This document shows positions 18,141 to 27,911 of a stretch of DNA of 40,204 nucleotides, one piece after another. Under the pieces are notes generated by a model. That model saw only the letters and a list, made by a program, of their open reading frames with translations. It did not search any database and was not told where the DNA came from. The position numbers were made by a program, and so were the translations under genes. The DNA comes from UBA1231 sp045123185 (GTDB lineage Bacteria; Bacillota_I; Bacilli_A; ML615J-28; CAG-313). The DNA lies in NCBI GenBank assembly GCA_045123185.1, contig JBGVIL010000071.1, forward strand, positions 1 to 40,204, written 5' to 3'. Each line of letters opens with the position of its first letter. The first letter of the stretch is position 1.

Positions 18141-19535
18141 ATGCCAAGTTATGAAAACTTATACAACAATACTGCAGAACGTTATGTTTTAGGTAGTATT
18201 CTGATTGACAATAATGTCATAAATGGTGTAAGTGGTAAACTTGATATTCGTGACTTCTATAACGAAGATAATCGTAAAGTTTATGAAGCAATGCTTAATC
18301 TTTTTAAAAGAGATTCAAATGTTGAAGTATTACTTGTAATTGATGAATTAAAAAGACTAAATTTAACTCTTTCAATAGATCCAAAAGAATACTTATTAGG
18401 TTTAACTGATGAAGTTCCTACAACTGCATCTACTGATTTATACGTAAACTTAGTTAAAGATAAAGCTATTGAAAGAGAACTTCATCGAGTATTTAATGAA
18501 CTTAATAGTGATATATTATCTAATAAATTAGAATTTAATGAATTACTTGATAAAACTGAAGATGTTGTTTTAGATTTGATTAAGAAAAGAAGAACAAGTG
18601 AACTTTTAACAATTGAAAAAGCTGCACAACGCGTTTATGAAACTATTGAAAAATACAACAATGAATATGGTGAAGTAAAAGGTATTCCAACAGGATATCC
18701 TGCTTTAGATAGAGCAACTTTGGGTTTACAAAGAGGTGATTTAATTATCTTAGCGGCTCGTCCATCTGTTGGTAAATCAGCTTTTGCGTTAAATCTTGCA
18801 ATTAATGCTTGTCGTGCAAGTGATGTATCAGTTGCGTTCTTCTCACTAGAAATGAGTATTGAACAGTTGATGATGCGTCTATTCTCATATGAAGGCGCAA
18901 TTCAAATGTCTAAGATTCAAAAAGGTGAATTGAATGACCAAGAAATGATTATCTTAGGGCGTGCAAGACAAAAATTATCAAGTTATCATTTATATTTTGA
19001 TGAATCAAACTCTTCAAATATTTATGATATTCGTTCTAAATGTCGTCAGTTAAAACAAGCTGGTCATTTAGATTTAGTAATCATCGACTACTTACAATTA
19101 ATTTCTGGTGATGGAAAAGGATCACGTCAAGAAGAAGTTGCTGCAATCTCTCGTGCATTGAAGATTTTAGCAAAAGAACTTGAAGTTCCTGTAATTGCCT
19201 TATCACAGTTATCACGTAGTGTTGAAACACGTGAAGATAAACGACCAGTATTATCTGACCTTCGTGAATCAGGAAGTATCGAACAAGATGCCGATATCGT
19301 TATGTTCTTATATCGCCCAGAAGAAAAGAAAGCTGAAGGAGCTGAAGAAGAAGTTGTAGAAGCATCATCTTTAGGACCTGACACAACTGAAAAACAAATC
19401 GAATTAATTATTGCAAAAAACCGTCAAGGTGCGCTTAATGATATTCGTTATAACTTCTTCCCTGCCGAATGTCGTTTTAGAGAAGTAAAACACATTACAA
19501 GAAAGAAAGTTAGTAATAAACCTATAGAAGAATAG
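18141..19535 (+). CDS. dnaB: Replicative DNA helicase DnaB
   Basis: This is a 464-residue hexameric 5'-3' helicase that unwinds DNA at the replication fork. The N-terminal domain (about 8-110, EDFYNEDNRKVYEAML-like) is followed by a linker and a RecA-like ATPase: RPSVGKSAF with K212 as the Walker A lysine, LVIIDYLQLI as Walker B, SQLSRSVETR and DLRESGSIEQDAD as further helicase motifs. No intein is seen. The ATG has a strong AAGGAGT site and begins 3 bases after the L9 fusion stop, so it is in the same operon. Length is normal for the family. Confidence 0.97.
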   Translation: MPSYENLYNNTAERYVLGSILIDNNVINGVSGKLDIRDFYNEDNRKVYEAMLNLFKRDSNVEVLLVIDELKRLNLTLSIDPKEYLLGLTDEVPTTASTDLYVNLVKDKAIERELHRVFNELNSDILSNKLEFNELLDKTEDVVLDLIKKRRTSELLTIEKAAQRVYETIEKYNNEYGEVKGIPTGYPALDRATLGLQRGDLIILAARPSVGKSAFALNLAINACRASDVSVAFFSLEMSIEQLMMRLFSYEGAIQMSKIQKGELNDQEMIILGRARQKLSSYHLYFDESNSSNIYDIRSKCRQLKQAGHLDLVIIDYLQLISGDGKGSRQEEVAAISRALKILAKELEVPVIALSQLSRSVETREDKRPVLSDLRESGSIEQDADIVMFLYRPEEKKAEGAEEEVVEASSLGPDTTEKQIELIIAKNRQGALNDIRYNFFPAECRFREVKHITRKKVSNKPIEE

Positions 19536-19545
19536 GAGGTGCCAC

Positions 19546-20613
19546 ATGAAAGATCGTTTAGAAGTTATTGCTGAACGCTACAATCAAATTTCAGAAATGC
19601 TTTTAGATATGAGTGTTGTAAGTGATATTAAAAAGTTAACAGCTTTATCTAAAGAACAAAAATCTTTAGAAAAGATTGTAATGAAATATAAAGAATTACA
19701 AACACTTGAAAACAATATCGTAGAAGCAAAAGAATTATTACATGATAATGATCCTGAAATCAAAGAAATGGCTGAGCTTGAACTTGAAGAATCAAAAACA
19801 AAATTAGAAGCTGTTACTGAAGAACTTAAAATTTTACTTATCCCTAAAGACCCTAATGATGAGAAGAACGTTATTATGGAAATTAGAGGTGCTGCTGGTG
19901 GAGATGAAGGTAATATCTTTGCTGGTGACTTATATAGAATGTATGTAAAATATGCCGAAGCAAAAGGCTGGAAAATTGAAGTTGTTGATTCATTACAATG
20001 TGAAGCTGGTGGATTTAGCCAAATTAGCTTTATGGTATATGGTGATTCAGTTTATTCTTATTTAAAATATGAATCTGGTTCTCACCGTGTTCAAAGAGTG
20101 CCAAGTACTGAATCCAGTGGTAGAATTCATACATCAACTGCAACTGTTTTAGTAATGCCAGAAGCTGATGAGATTGAAGTTAATTTAGATATGAACGATG
20201 TTCGTATTGATACATTCTGTGCATCAGGACCTGGTGGACAATGTGTAAATACAACTAAGTCGGCAATTCGCGTAACTCATATTCCAACTGGTATTGTTGT
20301 TTCATGTCAAGATGGTAAGAGTCAACATGAAAATAAAGCAAGTGCTTTAAAAGTATTACAAGCTAGACTTTATGACCATATGTTACAAGAAAAAGAAGCC
20401 GCAGAAGGTGAAGAAAGACTTTCTAAAGTTGGACGCGGAGATCGTAGTGAAAAAATCAGAACATATAACTATCCACAAAATCGTGTAACAGATCACAGAA
20501 TTGGTTTTACACTTCAACAACTTGATCGTATCATGGAAGGAAGATTAGATCCTGTCATTGATGCGTTAATTGCTGAAGACCAAAAGAAACAATTAAGTGT
20601 TCAAGAAAACTAA
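19546..20613 (+). CDS. prfA: Peptide chain release factor 1 (RF1)
   Basis: RF1 ends translation at UAA and UAG. The 355-residue length is normal. The GGQ catalytic motif is G230-G231-Q232 (PGGQCVNTTKSA). The codon-reading tripeptide is P-S-T in RVPSTES, the PxT of RF1 and not the SPF of RF2. The C-terminal RIGFTLQQLDRIMEG is also typical. GGQ is modified by PrmC, whose gene normally lies next to prfA but is 5.7 kb downstream here. The ribosome site AGGAGG is in the dnaB stop region, 10 bases from it, so it is co-transcribed. Confidence 0.97.
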   Translation: MKDRLEVIAERYNQISEMLLDMSVVSDIKKLTALSKEQKSLEKIVMKYKELQTLENNIVEAKELLHDNDPEIKEMAELELEESKTKLEAVTEELKILLIPKDPNDEKNVIMEIRGAAGGDEGNIFAGDLYRMYVKYAEAKGWKIEVVDSLQCEAGGFSQISFMVYGDSVYSYLKYESGSHRVQRVPSTESSGRIHTSTATVLVMPEADEIEVNLDMNDVRIDTFCASGPGGQCVNTTKSAIRVTHIPTGIVVSCQDGKSQHENKASALKVLQARLYDHMLQEKEAAEGEERLSKVGRGDRSEKIRTYNYPQNRVTDHRIGFTLQQLDRIMEGRLDPVIDALIAEDQKKQLSVQEN

Positions 20614-20640
20614 TTAAACTAATAGTAAAAAAAAGAACAA

Positions 20641-20698
20641 AATAACTAGTTTTTAAGTGTCTAATTTTTGGTGTTCACTTCAAAACTGGTTATTTTTT
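20641..20698 (+). terminator. Intrinsic terminator of the gdpP-L9/dnaB/prfA operon
   Basis: Long stem: AATAACTAGTTTT plus AAGTG pair with CACTT plus AAAACTGGTTATT, followed by a T run. It closes the housekeeping operon before the inserted genes. Confidence 0.8.
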
Positions 20699-20729
20699 AT
20701 TTAGATATTATTTGAAATGATCGTGATTA

Positions 20730-20757
20730 TTGACACAAAAAATTTAATGTGTATAAT
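20730..20757 (+). promoter_or_regulatory. Promoter of the lipase/Cys-His array gene
   Basis: TTGACA (20730-20735), 16 bases, then TATAAT (20752-20757). The ribosome site GAGG (20788-20791) lies 6 bases before the ATG at 20798. Confidence 0.7.
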
Positions 20758-20797
20758 ATGTAAGTATAGGTCCAAATATTTATAAATGAGGTATAAT

Positions 20798-23700
20798 ATG
20801 AAAAAAATAATTGCGGTAATATTTTTTATTTTTTTATCAATTGTTAATATAAAGATAGTTCTCGCTACAAATGATAACAGTATAAATGAAATAATGAATC
20901 AAAATTATGACTTTGACGAATTTAATAATTATTTAAAAAACAACACAGAATTTGATAATAATAAAATAACATTTTTAACACCAGGTATGGGAAATGATTC
21001 TCGTACATGGGGTACAAATTCTAGCATAGATGATGCAACTAATAAACAAACAGTATTTAGCCAATCTTCTATTATCTCATATTTAATGAGAAAGGGAGCT
21101 GATGTATATGTTGTTCTGACAAATTCCGAAAATAATATATTTAAATATCAAAAGATAAACGACTTAAAATCAATTAATATATTACGTGGTAGTGATTCCG
21201 GGATGTTATCATTTGATGATGAAATTTTGTCATCCGATGGAACACAGATTTTACCAAAACTAAACGTTAATAAGCCTAATGTTTTCATTATTCATCCGTA
21301 TAAGACTAATAAAGGCCATAATTTGTATAATAAAGAAGAAAATGATACTACTGATGCAGAAGCATATTATGAATGTGAAGCAATAATAAATAGAGTTATA
21401 TATGAATACATTGACAGTAAAATTAAGACAGAAGGAGCTGAAAATATCCCTACTTGTCCAATGATTAATTTAATTGGACATTCTCGCGGTGGACTTTTGA
21501 ATATGTTGTATTCAATTGAACATCCAAGTGTTGTTGATACGCTTGTTAGTATTGGTACGCCGTATAACGGTTCGATTTTGGGAGAATCTCCTGGAATGAT
21601 TGAACTATTAAATTATATAGGTATTATTAAGAAAGATGCTCCAGCTTGTAAGGATATATTGGATAAGAATTGTCAAGATAGCATAAGAGAAAAATGGAAT
21701 GAATTGCATAGAAGAGGTCAATGTAATACTAAATTAGTTGCAATTGGTTCAAGTATGACGTTGAGTTATATCGAAGAATTATTTAATGAATTAATAGATA
21801 GCACGTTTTCAAATCAAGGTTTCTTATATGGACTTGTTGGAAATATAATGTTAAATAGTTTCAATGATTTTTTAGGAGCTAGTTATTATAATATTGAAGA
21901 GCAAGAAGAATATATAGATAGATACGTAATTAATTATGATAGTTATCGTGTTAATAAATTTATAGATCATACTGGAGTAGATTTATCATTTTTAATTTGC
22001 GCTGTGAATATAATCAATTATTTTCAAAAGTTGTTTAATCTTTCCGAAATACCATATGTCAATTGTTTGGTTTGCGATAATGTTTATTGTGTATGTGATA
22101 GTGGCAGAAAGGATGCTATCAATGTATTTAATGATTTTTTTAAACAAATTGCTGAGCGATCTTATTACGATCCAACTGTAGACGGAAAACATGGGAAAGG
22201 TGATTTTGTTTTTGAAGATGATATTTTTGTAGATTTAAATTCACAACATGCTTGTGGTTTTGAAAATGTTATTAAATATGAAAAAGTATTTACAATAAAT
22301 ACAGACAAGCATAAAGATTCTTCAAATACGCCTGCTATAGGACATAGTATAGAACGATTTGATGAGGATATTATAAAATGTGTTTTATCTAATATAGATT
22401 TAGGCTATGGTGATAATGGATTAATCATTAATGAAAATTTTGAAATAATTGGATATAATTATGATAAATTAGTCAAAGTAAATGATAATGAACGTATATT
22501 GCGATTTGATAATTGCGAAAATTATATGTCGTCAGTAGAAAATGGTGAACAGTTAAATGGTGGAACAGAAAAAATACATTACGACTATTGTATTTTTAAA
22601 GATTCGAAAATTCCATATAAATTATCACCAAAATTTTTTGGAATAGAATATAATGATGCTCAAGTATCTGATTATTCATCGATTTTGAATGGAAATATAA
22701 TTACACATGAAACAACGGACAACATTGATAAAATGATCTTCGATATAAATCTAATTTTGCAAAGTGATTCATTAATTTATTTAAAAGATCAAGTTGTCTT
22801 TGAATTTACACAAGAAATAATAAACGGCGCTGAATCAAAAAAGTACTTTTTAGAAAATAATAGCATATATTCTGCTAATATAATTAGGAATGAAATTGAT
22901 TTATCAACTAAAACACTAGTTAAATTTGGAAATAATGGAAATGTTGTAAATTATGTAATATTAGATGATTTGTCACATATTGAGGATGGTGCTTTTTTTT
23001 GCCAACCAATTAAAGAGGTAATAGTAGATACAACATTAAAATCAATTGGTGATTATGCATTTTATGGATGTCGTTTATTAAGAAAAATTGAGTATGGTGA
23101 CGGAACATATTCAGAACTAGAAAAAGTAGGTGAATGTGCTTTTCAACATACAGAAATGCAATATGCAAGTAGAAAATTAGTAGTTTTAGGTTTTTTAATA
23201 CAGTATTTGGATTATATAGAAGTTTTTAAGCTATCTGATTTTGATAATATTGTAGGTATAGCTCCAGGTGCTGTAACTAATCATAAAGAGTTAAAAACAA
23301 TTGTCTTGGATGATATATTTATAAAAATAATGCCAAAAGCATTTTGTGATATAGAAGTTGAAGGAATCTTTTTATATTATGTGGATCCTGTTACAGGCAC
23401 TCCATTTATGGATATAGATGAAGATGCATTTTTGCGTGTCGGTGTAAAAACTATTGATGATGACAATAGATTATATTATACTTATTGTTTATATTCGAAT
23501 TACCCAATTATGTTTAACAATCAAATGGCTAGCACATCAATTAAATTAAATATGAAATATACTGATGAGACAAATGTTGAATTTGATACAATTATTAATT
23601 TAACAAATGAGAATTCAAATTATAGTATTAACTTAGACAATTATAATAAAGGTGGAAAAGAATGTATTGGATTATATACTGAAAATGTTAAAAAGACACC

Positions 23701-25186
23701 TGATGAATTATATCAAAACGTGAACATTTGGGATTTATATAATAAAACAATATATGTATATTTAGATTGCAATTCACATAATTTATTAAATGTTGTTCAA
23801 AATGATAATTTCTCTCATTATATTTGTTGTTCGAAATGTGATTATTCAGTTTTAGAAAATCATAATTTTGGTGAACATATAATATTGAATGAATATGGAC
23901 ATCAAGGTATATGTGAAACTTGTCAATATATTAAAAATGAATCTCATACGTTTGAGTTAAATATAATTATAGAAAGTAACGAAAACAATTATTATAATAG
24001 CGAATTTTTACATAAAACTAAATGTGATTTCTGTGATTATGATATTATAGAGGAACATAATTATGATCATCATTTTGAAGGGGAGATAACTGCAGTTTGT
24101 CATATAAAAACATGTAATGTATGTAATCATGAGAAACGTTGTTCATCAAATGTTGAGGTTTTAGTTGATAATGATGATAATCATACATTAATATGTTTAA
24201 CATGCGAGGATATTTGTGAAATTTCAAATCATCAATTCTGTACATTTGATTATGAAAATGACTCAATAGATATTTGTATATATTGTGAATATCATATATG
24301 TGATGGAATAATTGGTGAGGCAAACAATAATACTCATGAATTATATTGTTGGTACTGCATGTGTATAAAAACATGCGAACATGTATTTAGTGACAATAGC
24401 GAAGTTATGAATGTAGATAATAATATTGAAACTGGATATCATAATATAGAATGTGATATTTGTAATTATGTAGTTAGTCAATCTCATACCTATGAAATGT
24501 TAGATGATATGCATACATTAGAGTGTACAGTATGTTCTTCAACTTATATTTTGTGTCATAATGAGGTTACTGATTTATTAGTAAATCAAAACGGTCATGC
24601 AGAGTATTGTGATTTTTGTGAATATTATTATTTAGATTATCACACATTTATTTATTATGAAGAAGCTGGATATAATGAAAATGGTCATTATATGTTTTGT
24701 TCAGACTGTGGGTTTATAAAAATTGTAAACCATGTTAATCAATATCATAATATAGGAAATGATGGTCATATAGAAGTTTGTCGAATATGTAATTATCAAG
24801 GTAATGTTATTGATCATAATTTGTTGTACAATTGTTTAAGTTCTAATACAAATGAACATTATGCATATTGTAATAACTGCGCATACGAAACTTCAACAGA
24901 ACTAATTTATGAAAGTCTTCATGAATACGAACATTCTGCAATTTGTACAGTTTGTAATAAACGTTTTACGGAATGTCATGCACATAATTGCGATATCATT
25001 GATGAAGAACTTCATTTATATAAATGTTATTATTGTGAAGTCGAATATGAAATGCCACATTATGTAAATGAACAATATAGAATTTATTATTATGACGACA
25101 CATATTATAGAATAATATGTTTGTATTGTGGATATGAAGGATTATTGGAACACAAAGATATCAATTGTCCTTGTGAACAATGTTAG
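20798..25186 (+). CDS. Secreted lipase-like alpha/beta hydrolase with LRR and 16-fold CxxC repeat array
   Basis: This is a 1462-residue secreted protein. The signal peptide is about 1-23 (ends KIVLA). An alpha/beta-hydrolase domain (about 35-470) has the nucleophile elbow G227-H-S229-R-G231 followed by GTPYNGS, as in lipases and PGAP1-like esterases. About 690-870 is a BspA-like leucine-rich repeat (LKSIGDYAFYGC). From about 985 to the end, 16 CxxC pairs with flanking His occur every 25-45 residues (GHQGICETCQ, HTLECTVCSS, GHYMFCSDCG). I start at 20798 because of the GAGG site; the ATG at 20786 has none. There is no anchor, so it is likely secreted or wall-bound. It interrupts the prfA-prmC neighbourhood. 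Substrate and metal are unknown. Confidence 0.8.
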   Translation: MKKIIAVIFFIFLSIVNIKIVLATNDNSINEIMNQNYDFDEFNNYLKNNTEFDNNKITFLTPGMGNDSRTWGTNSSIDDATNKQTVFSQSSIISYLMRKGADVYVVLTNSENNIFKYQKINDLKSINILRGSDSGMLSFDDEILSSDGTQILPKLNVNKPNVFIIHPYKTNKGHNLYNKEENDTTDAEAYYECEAIINRVIYEYIDSKIKTEGAENIPTCPMINLIGHSRGGLLNMLYSIEHPSVVDTLVSIGTPYNGSILGESPGMIELLNYIGIIKKDAPACKDILDKNCQDSIREKWNELHRRGQCNTKLVAIGSSMTLSYIEELFNELIDSTFSNQGFLYGLVGNIMLNSFNDFLGASYYNIEEQEEYIDRYVINYDSYRVNKFIDHTGVDLSFLICAVNIINYFQKLFNLSEIPYVNCLVCDNVYCVCDSGRKDAINVFNDFFKQIAERSYYDPTVDGKHGKGDFVFEDDIFVDLNSQHACGFENVIKYEKVFTINTDKHKDSSNTPAIGHSIERFDEDIIKCVLSNIDLGYGDNGLIINENFEIIGYNYDKLVKVNDNERILRFDNCENYMSSVENGEQLNGGTEKIHYDYCIFKDSKIPYKLSPKFFGIEYNDAQVSDYSSILNGNIITHETTDNIDKMIFDINLILQSDSLIYLKDQVVFEFTQEIINGAESKKYFLENNSIYSANIIRNEIDLSTKTLVKFGNNGNVVNYVILDDLSHIEDGAFFCQPIKEVIVDTTLKSIGDYAFYGCRLLRKIEYGDGTYSELEKVGECAFQHTEMQYASRKLVVLGFLIQYLDYIEVFKLSDFDNIVGIAPGAVTNHKELKTIVLDDIFIKIMPKAFCDIEVEGIFLYYVDPVTGTPFMDIDEDAFLRVGVKTIDDDNRLYYTYCLYSNYPIMFNNQMASTSIKLNMKYTDETNVEFDTIINLTNENSNYSINLDNYNKGGKECIGLYTENVKKTPDELYQNVNIWDLYNKTIYVYLDCNSHNLLNVVQNDNFSHYICCSKCDYSVLENHNFGEHIILNEYGHQGICETCQYIKNESHTFELNIIIESNENNYYNSEFLHKTKCDFCDYDIIEEHNYDHHFEGEITAVCHIKTCNVCNHEKRCSSNVEVLVDNDDNHTLICLTCEDICEISNHQFCTFDYENDSIDICIYCEYHICDGIIGEANNNTHELYCWYCMCIKTCEHVFSDNSEVMNVDNNIETGYHNIECDICNYVVSQSHTYEMLDDMHTLECTVCSSTYILCHNEVTDLLVNQNGHAEYCDFCEYYYLDYHTFIYYEEAGYNENGHYMFCSDCGFIKIVNHVNQYHNIGNDGHIEVCRICNYQGNVIDHNLLYNCLSSNTNEHYAYCNNCAYETSTELIYESLHEYEHSAICTVCNKRFTECHAHNCDIIDEELHLYKCYYCEVEYEMPHYVNEQYRIYYYDDTYYRIICLYCGYEGLLEHKDINCPCEQC
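23764..25183 (+). repeat. Cys/His (CxxC) coding repeat array
   Basis: About 16 irregular units carry Cys-x2-Cys with a His before and usually after (general shape GHxxxCxxC...H). They have diverged at DNA level, so they are old duplications, unlike the near-identical repeats at 8920-9117. A terminal CPCEQC closes the protein. Confidence 0.7.
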
Positions 25187-25218
25187 AAATATATAATTAA
25201 TAAAGGAGTAATGATGTT

Positions 25219-26130
25219 ATGAAAAAGTATATTTTATTATTATTATTTATAATATTGGTTCTTTGTGGTTGTAAAACTGAACCCAATTATGCAGGGATAA
25301 AAGGTAAAGAACTATATCGCAATCAAGAAGCATTAGAATATTATGCTATTGGTATTAGACCGGATGGATATTATCAAATTATTGATTGTTTTAATAAAAT
25401 TTTAAATCAAGAAATTATTATCATACCATCGTTATATAAAGGTATTCCTGTTTTAGGATTTGGATTACCTGAAACTATGTATCTCTGGTATTATGATACA
25501 ATCGAAGTTTGGCATGCTAATGATTATTATGCTAAAACAACTGGCGTTATGGAAAGTAACCAATTAAAGACGTTATATTTTGGTGCGCATCACACTAATA
25601 AATCTATTTATACAAAAACATCTGATAAGAGGGTGTTTATGAGTGATTTATATTATGGAACTTTATCAAGCGATGATATGTTATATATTGATGCTGAATT
25701 TATGCTTACCAATATTTTGAAACCAATAAATTACTATAAAAAATCGAATTTAATAAATGTATTTAGTAAAAATATGATTTGTCAGTTTCTTAATGATGAA
25801 CAATTAATGAAAACGCATTTACAATTTGATGATGATGAAGTTTTTGATATTAAACTTTTATACGAATATGGATATGTAGCCGCAAACATTGAGTTCTACT
25901 ATAATATAGATTCAGCACCTTGTGAAATGTATTGGATTGATTATGAAAAAGATCAAACATTAATTTTTGAACCACCTGTTCCATATCTTGAAGGATATGA
26001 ATTCTTAGGATGGTATAAAGAACCAGAATGCATTAATAAATGGCATTTTGATAAAGACATGATTGATGAATCAATTGATGTAGAAAATATGGTTGAATTA
26101 AAATTATATGCCAAGTGGAACAAGAAATAA
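25219..26130 (+). CDS. InlB-repeat lipoprotein
   Basis: This is a 303-residue lipoprotein with lipobox C18 (LCGC). The middle (about 25-225) is unrecognised, though the part from about 50 (GIRPDGYYQIID, IPSLYKGIPVLGFG) recalls the start of BspA-like leucine-rich proteins. Residues about 225-300 are an InlB-type repeat (GYEFLGWYKEPEC, LYAKWNKK). It lies 32 bases after the large lipase-like gene with an AAGGAG site and no terminator between, so the two are probably co-transcribed and act at the surface together. It has a terminator behind it. No enzyme motif is visible; a binding or structural role is a guess. Confidence 0.8.
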   Translation: MKKYILLLLFIILVLCGCKTEPNYAGIKGKELYRNQEALEYYAIGIRPDGYYQIIDCFNKILNQEIIIIPSLYKGIPVLGFGLPETMYLWYYDTIEVWHANDYYAKTTGVMESNQLKTLYFGAHHTNKSIYTKTSDKRVFMSDLYYGTLSSDDMLYIDAEFMLTNILKPINYYKKSNLINVFSKNMICQFLNDEQLMKTHLQFDDDEVFDIKLLYEYGYVAANIEFYYNIDSAPCEMYWIDYEKDQTLIFEPPVPYLEGYEFLGWYKEPECINKWHFDKDMIDESIDVENMVELKLYAKWNKK

Positions 26131-26147
26131 AAAGTTTTAATATAAAT

Positions 26148-26178
26148 GGAGTTAATATTTGATATTAACTCCTTTTTA
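26148..26178 (+). terminator. Intrinsic terminator after the InlB-repeat lipoprotein
   Basis: Perfect 11-base arms GGAGTTAATAT and ATATTAACTCC around TTG, then five T. Confidence 0.9.
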
Positions 26179-26236
26179 TTTATATGATAATTATCAAATG
26201 ATTTAATGAAACTTTTGCGAATAACAATAAACAAAC

Positions 26237-26265
26237 TTGATAAATTTTGATATATGTGATACAAT
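26237..26265 (+). promoter_or_regulatory. Promoter of the prmC operon
   Basis: TTGATA (26237-26242), 17 bases, TACAAT (26260-26265), with an extended TG at 26257-26258. The ribosome site AGGAGG follows before the ATG at 26291. Confidence 0.75.
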
Positions 26266-26290
26266 ATATAAAAACTCTTAGGAGGTTTAT

Positions 26291-27148
26291 ATGACATATC
26301 AAAAATTAATTAAAACAGGACAAAAACTTGCTCAAAAAGCAGGACTTGAAGAAGAAGCTATTAAACTTTTAGTATTAGAATTATCTGGACTTGATGGTGC
26401 AAAATTCTTTATGAATTTAAATAGTGAAGTCAATAGTGAATTAGAAACTAAAATTAATCAAGCTATTGAACAATATTTAAGTGGTATTCCTGCCCAACAT
26501 ATTATTGGTTATAGTTATTTTTATGGTTATAAAATGATAGTTAATTCTAGTGTTTTAATTCCTAGACCTGAAACTGAAGAATTAGTAGGTTTAGTATTAT
26601 CATATTATGATGATTTATTTGATGGTAAGAAAGTTGATGTCGTTGATGTTGGAACTGGTTCTGGTAATATTGCAATTGCTCTTTGTAAAGAAGAGGCAAA
26701 TATGACATTAACTGCAACAGATATTTCGGAAGAAGCTTTGTTAACTGCAAAACAAAATGCCATTAATAATGAAGCAAATGTTAATTTCTTACAGGGAAAT
26801 ATGTTAGATCCTTTAATTGAAAAAGGGATGAAGTTTGACATTTTAGTTTCCAATCCACCATATATTCCAGATGATGAATATGTTGAACCATTAGTTAAAG
26901 ATAATGAACCTAATATTGCATTATTTGGTGGAGACAAGGGAATGAAATTTTACAAAGAGATTTTAGAAAATGCTAGTAAAATTTTAAAACCAAATTGTTT
27001 GTTATGTTTTGAACATAGCCACAAAACAAAAGAAGAGATGCTTGAACTTGCAAATCGTACTTTCCCAAATGCCAAAGCTGAAGTATTAAAAGATCTTCAA
27101 GGTAAAGATCGTTTCTTAGTAATTATTAATGGTGATTTTAATGGCTAA
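26291..27148 (+). CDS. prmC: Release factor glutamine methyltransferase PrmC
   Basis: PrmC methylates the Gln of the GGQ motif in release factors using S-adenosylmethionine. It is 285 residues long. An N-terminal helical domain (about 1-75) precedes the Rossmann methyltransferase fold: VDVGTGSGNIAIAL is the SAM-binding loop and N188-P-P-Y191 binds the Gln amide. YIPDDEY after NPPY and an N-x-ALFGG-type stretch are also family-specific. The promoter and AGGAGG site are its own. In Bacillus prmC directly follows prfA; here 5.7 kb with two secreted proteins separates them. The downstream gene overlaps by 8 bases. Confidence 0.96.
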   Translation: MTYQKLIKTGQKLAQKAGLEEEAIKLLVLELSGLDGAKFFMNLNSEVNSELETKINQAIEQYLSGIPAQHIIGYSYFYGYKMIVNSSVLIPRPETEELVGLVLSYYDDLFDGKKVDVVDVGTGSGNIAIALCKEEANMTLTATDISEEALLTAKQNAINNEANVNFLQGNMLDPLIEKGMKFDILVSNPPYIPDDEYVEPLVKDNEPNIALFGGDKGMKFYKEILENASKILKPNCLLCFEHSHKTKEEMLELANRTFPNAKAEVLKDLQGKDRFLVIINGDFNG

Positions 27149-27911
27149 GATTTTATCTATAATTATTCTTTTCTTTAGTGTAAACTTAAAAACAACATCG
27201 ATTGAAGAAGAAAAGTTTAATGAAACAGTTAATAGTTGTTATAATCAATATAGTGTTATTCTTGATGAAGAAACAACTGTTGGTGATATAAAAGTTGTCT
27301 TAGGTATTAAAAATGACGAATATTTTATTAGTGCTTTTTTCTTAAATCGTGCATCAGTGAATATGCGTTTACAAGTATATATCAATAATGAATTAGATGG
27401 AACATATGTTGTTGAAGGTACAGTTATTAATGCTTATGGTATTGAAATAAAAGAAACGGATATGGTTGATGTTGTTATTCATCATGAATCACAAGATCTT
27501 AAATATTCTATTAATATTCAAGAAGAATTAAAAACTATTGAATATTTAACTGGTTTAGGAAATACAAAGTTTCCAAAAAATAAATTAGAAACTGATGTCA
27601 TATTAATTATAGAACTATTCATTGGTGGATTTGTTTTATTATCTCTTTGTTTTGTTTTTGTAATTGTTTACTTTTATAAAAAACGTAAAGGTCGTTTTAA
27701 TGAATCAGTTAAATCGACAATTGATGTAGTTGGAGAATACTATGAAGAATATGGAAATCCAGTTGAAGAGAAAGATCAAGAAATTGAGAAAGTTGATAAA
27801 CAGTCTTTAATGGATCGCTATTTTGAAGAATATCGTAGTGGTGAAATTACAGAAGAAGAATTGAATGAAAAGTTGAAAAAACTTTGGTGGCAGAACAATG
27901 ATAAAAATTAG
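27141..27911 (+). CDS. Single-pass membrane protein with SHOCT-like C-terminus
   Basis: I start at the ATG at 27141 (GGTGAT 4 bases upstream); an ATG at 27129 would add MVIL but has no better site. The 256-residue protein has an N-terminal hydrophobic segment, a beta-rich part of about 130 residues (presumably outside), a membrane helix at about 150-175, and a cytosolic tail of about 80 residues. The tail ends in YFEEYRSGEITEEELNEKL, which fits the short SHOCT motif, often linked to oligomerisation. It overlaps prmC by 8 bases and tsaC by 14, so it is translated with them. I do not recognise the external part. Function is unknown. Confidence 0.7.
   Translation: MAKILSIIILFFSVNLKTTSIEEEKFNETVNSCYNQYSVILDEETTVGDIKVVLGIKNDEYFISAFFLNRASVNMRLQVYINNELDGTYVVEGTVINAYGIEIKETDMVDVVIHHESQDLKYSINIQEELKTIEYLTGLGNTKFPKNKLETDVILIIELFIGGFVLLSLCFVFVIVYFYKKRKGRFNESVKSTIDVVGEYYEEYGNPVEEKDQEIEKVDKQSLMDRYFEEYRSGEITEEELNEKLKKLWWQNNDKN

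Noticed and set aside
20786..20797. ATG four codons upstream (MRYN) for the lipase-like protein
   Set aside because: It lies within the ribosome site GAGG for the ATG at 20798, which starts a normal signal peptide.
24045..24374. Antisense ORF of 109 codons
   Set aside because: It is a His/Tyr-rich shadow of the Cys/His array, with no ribosome site or recognisable domain.
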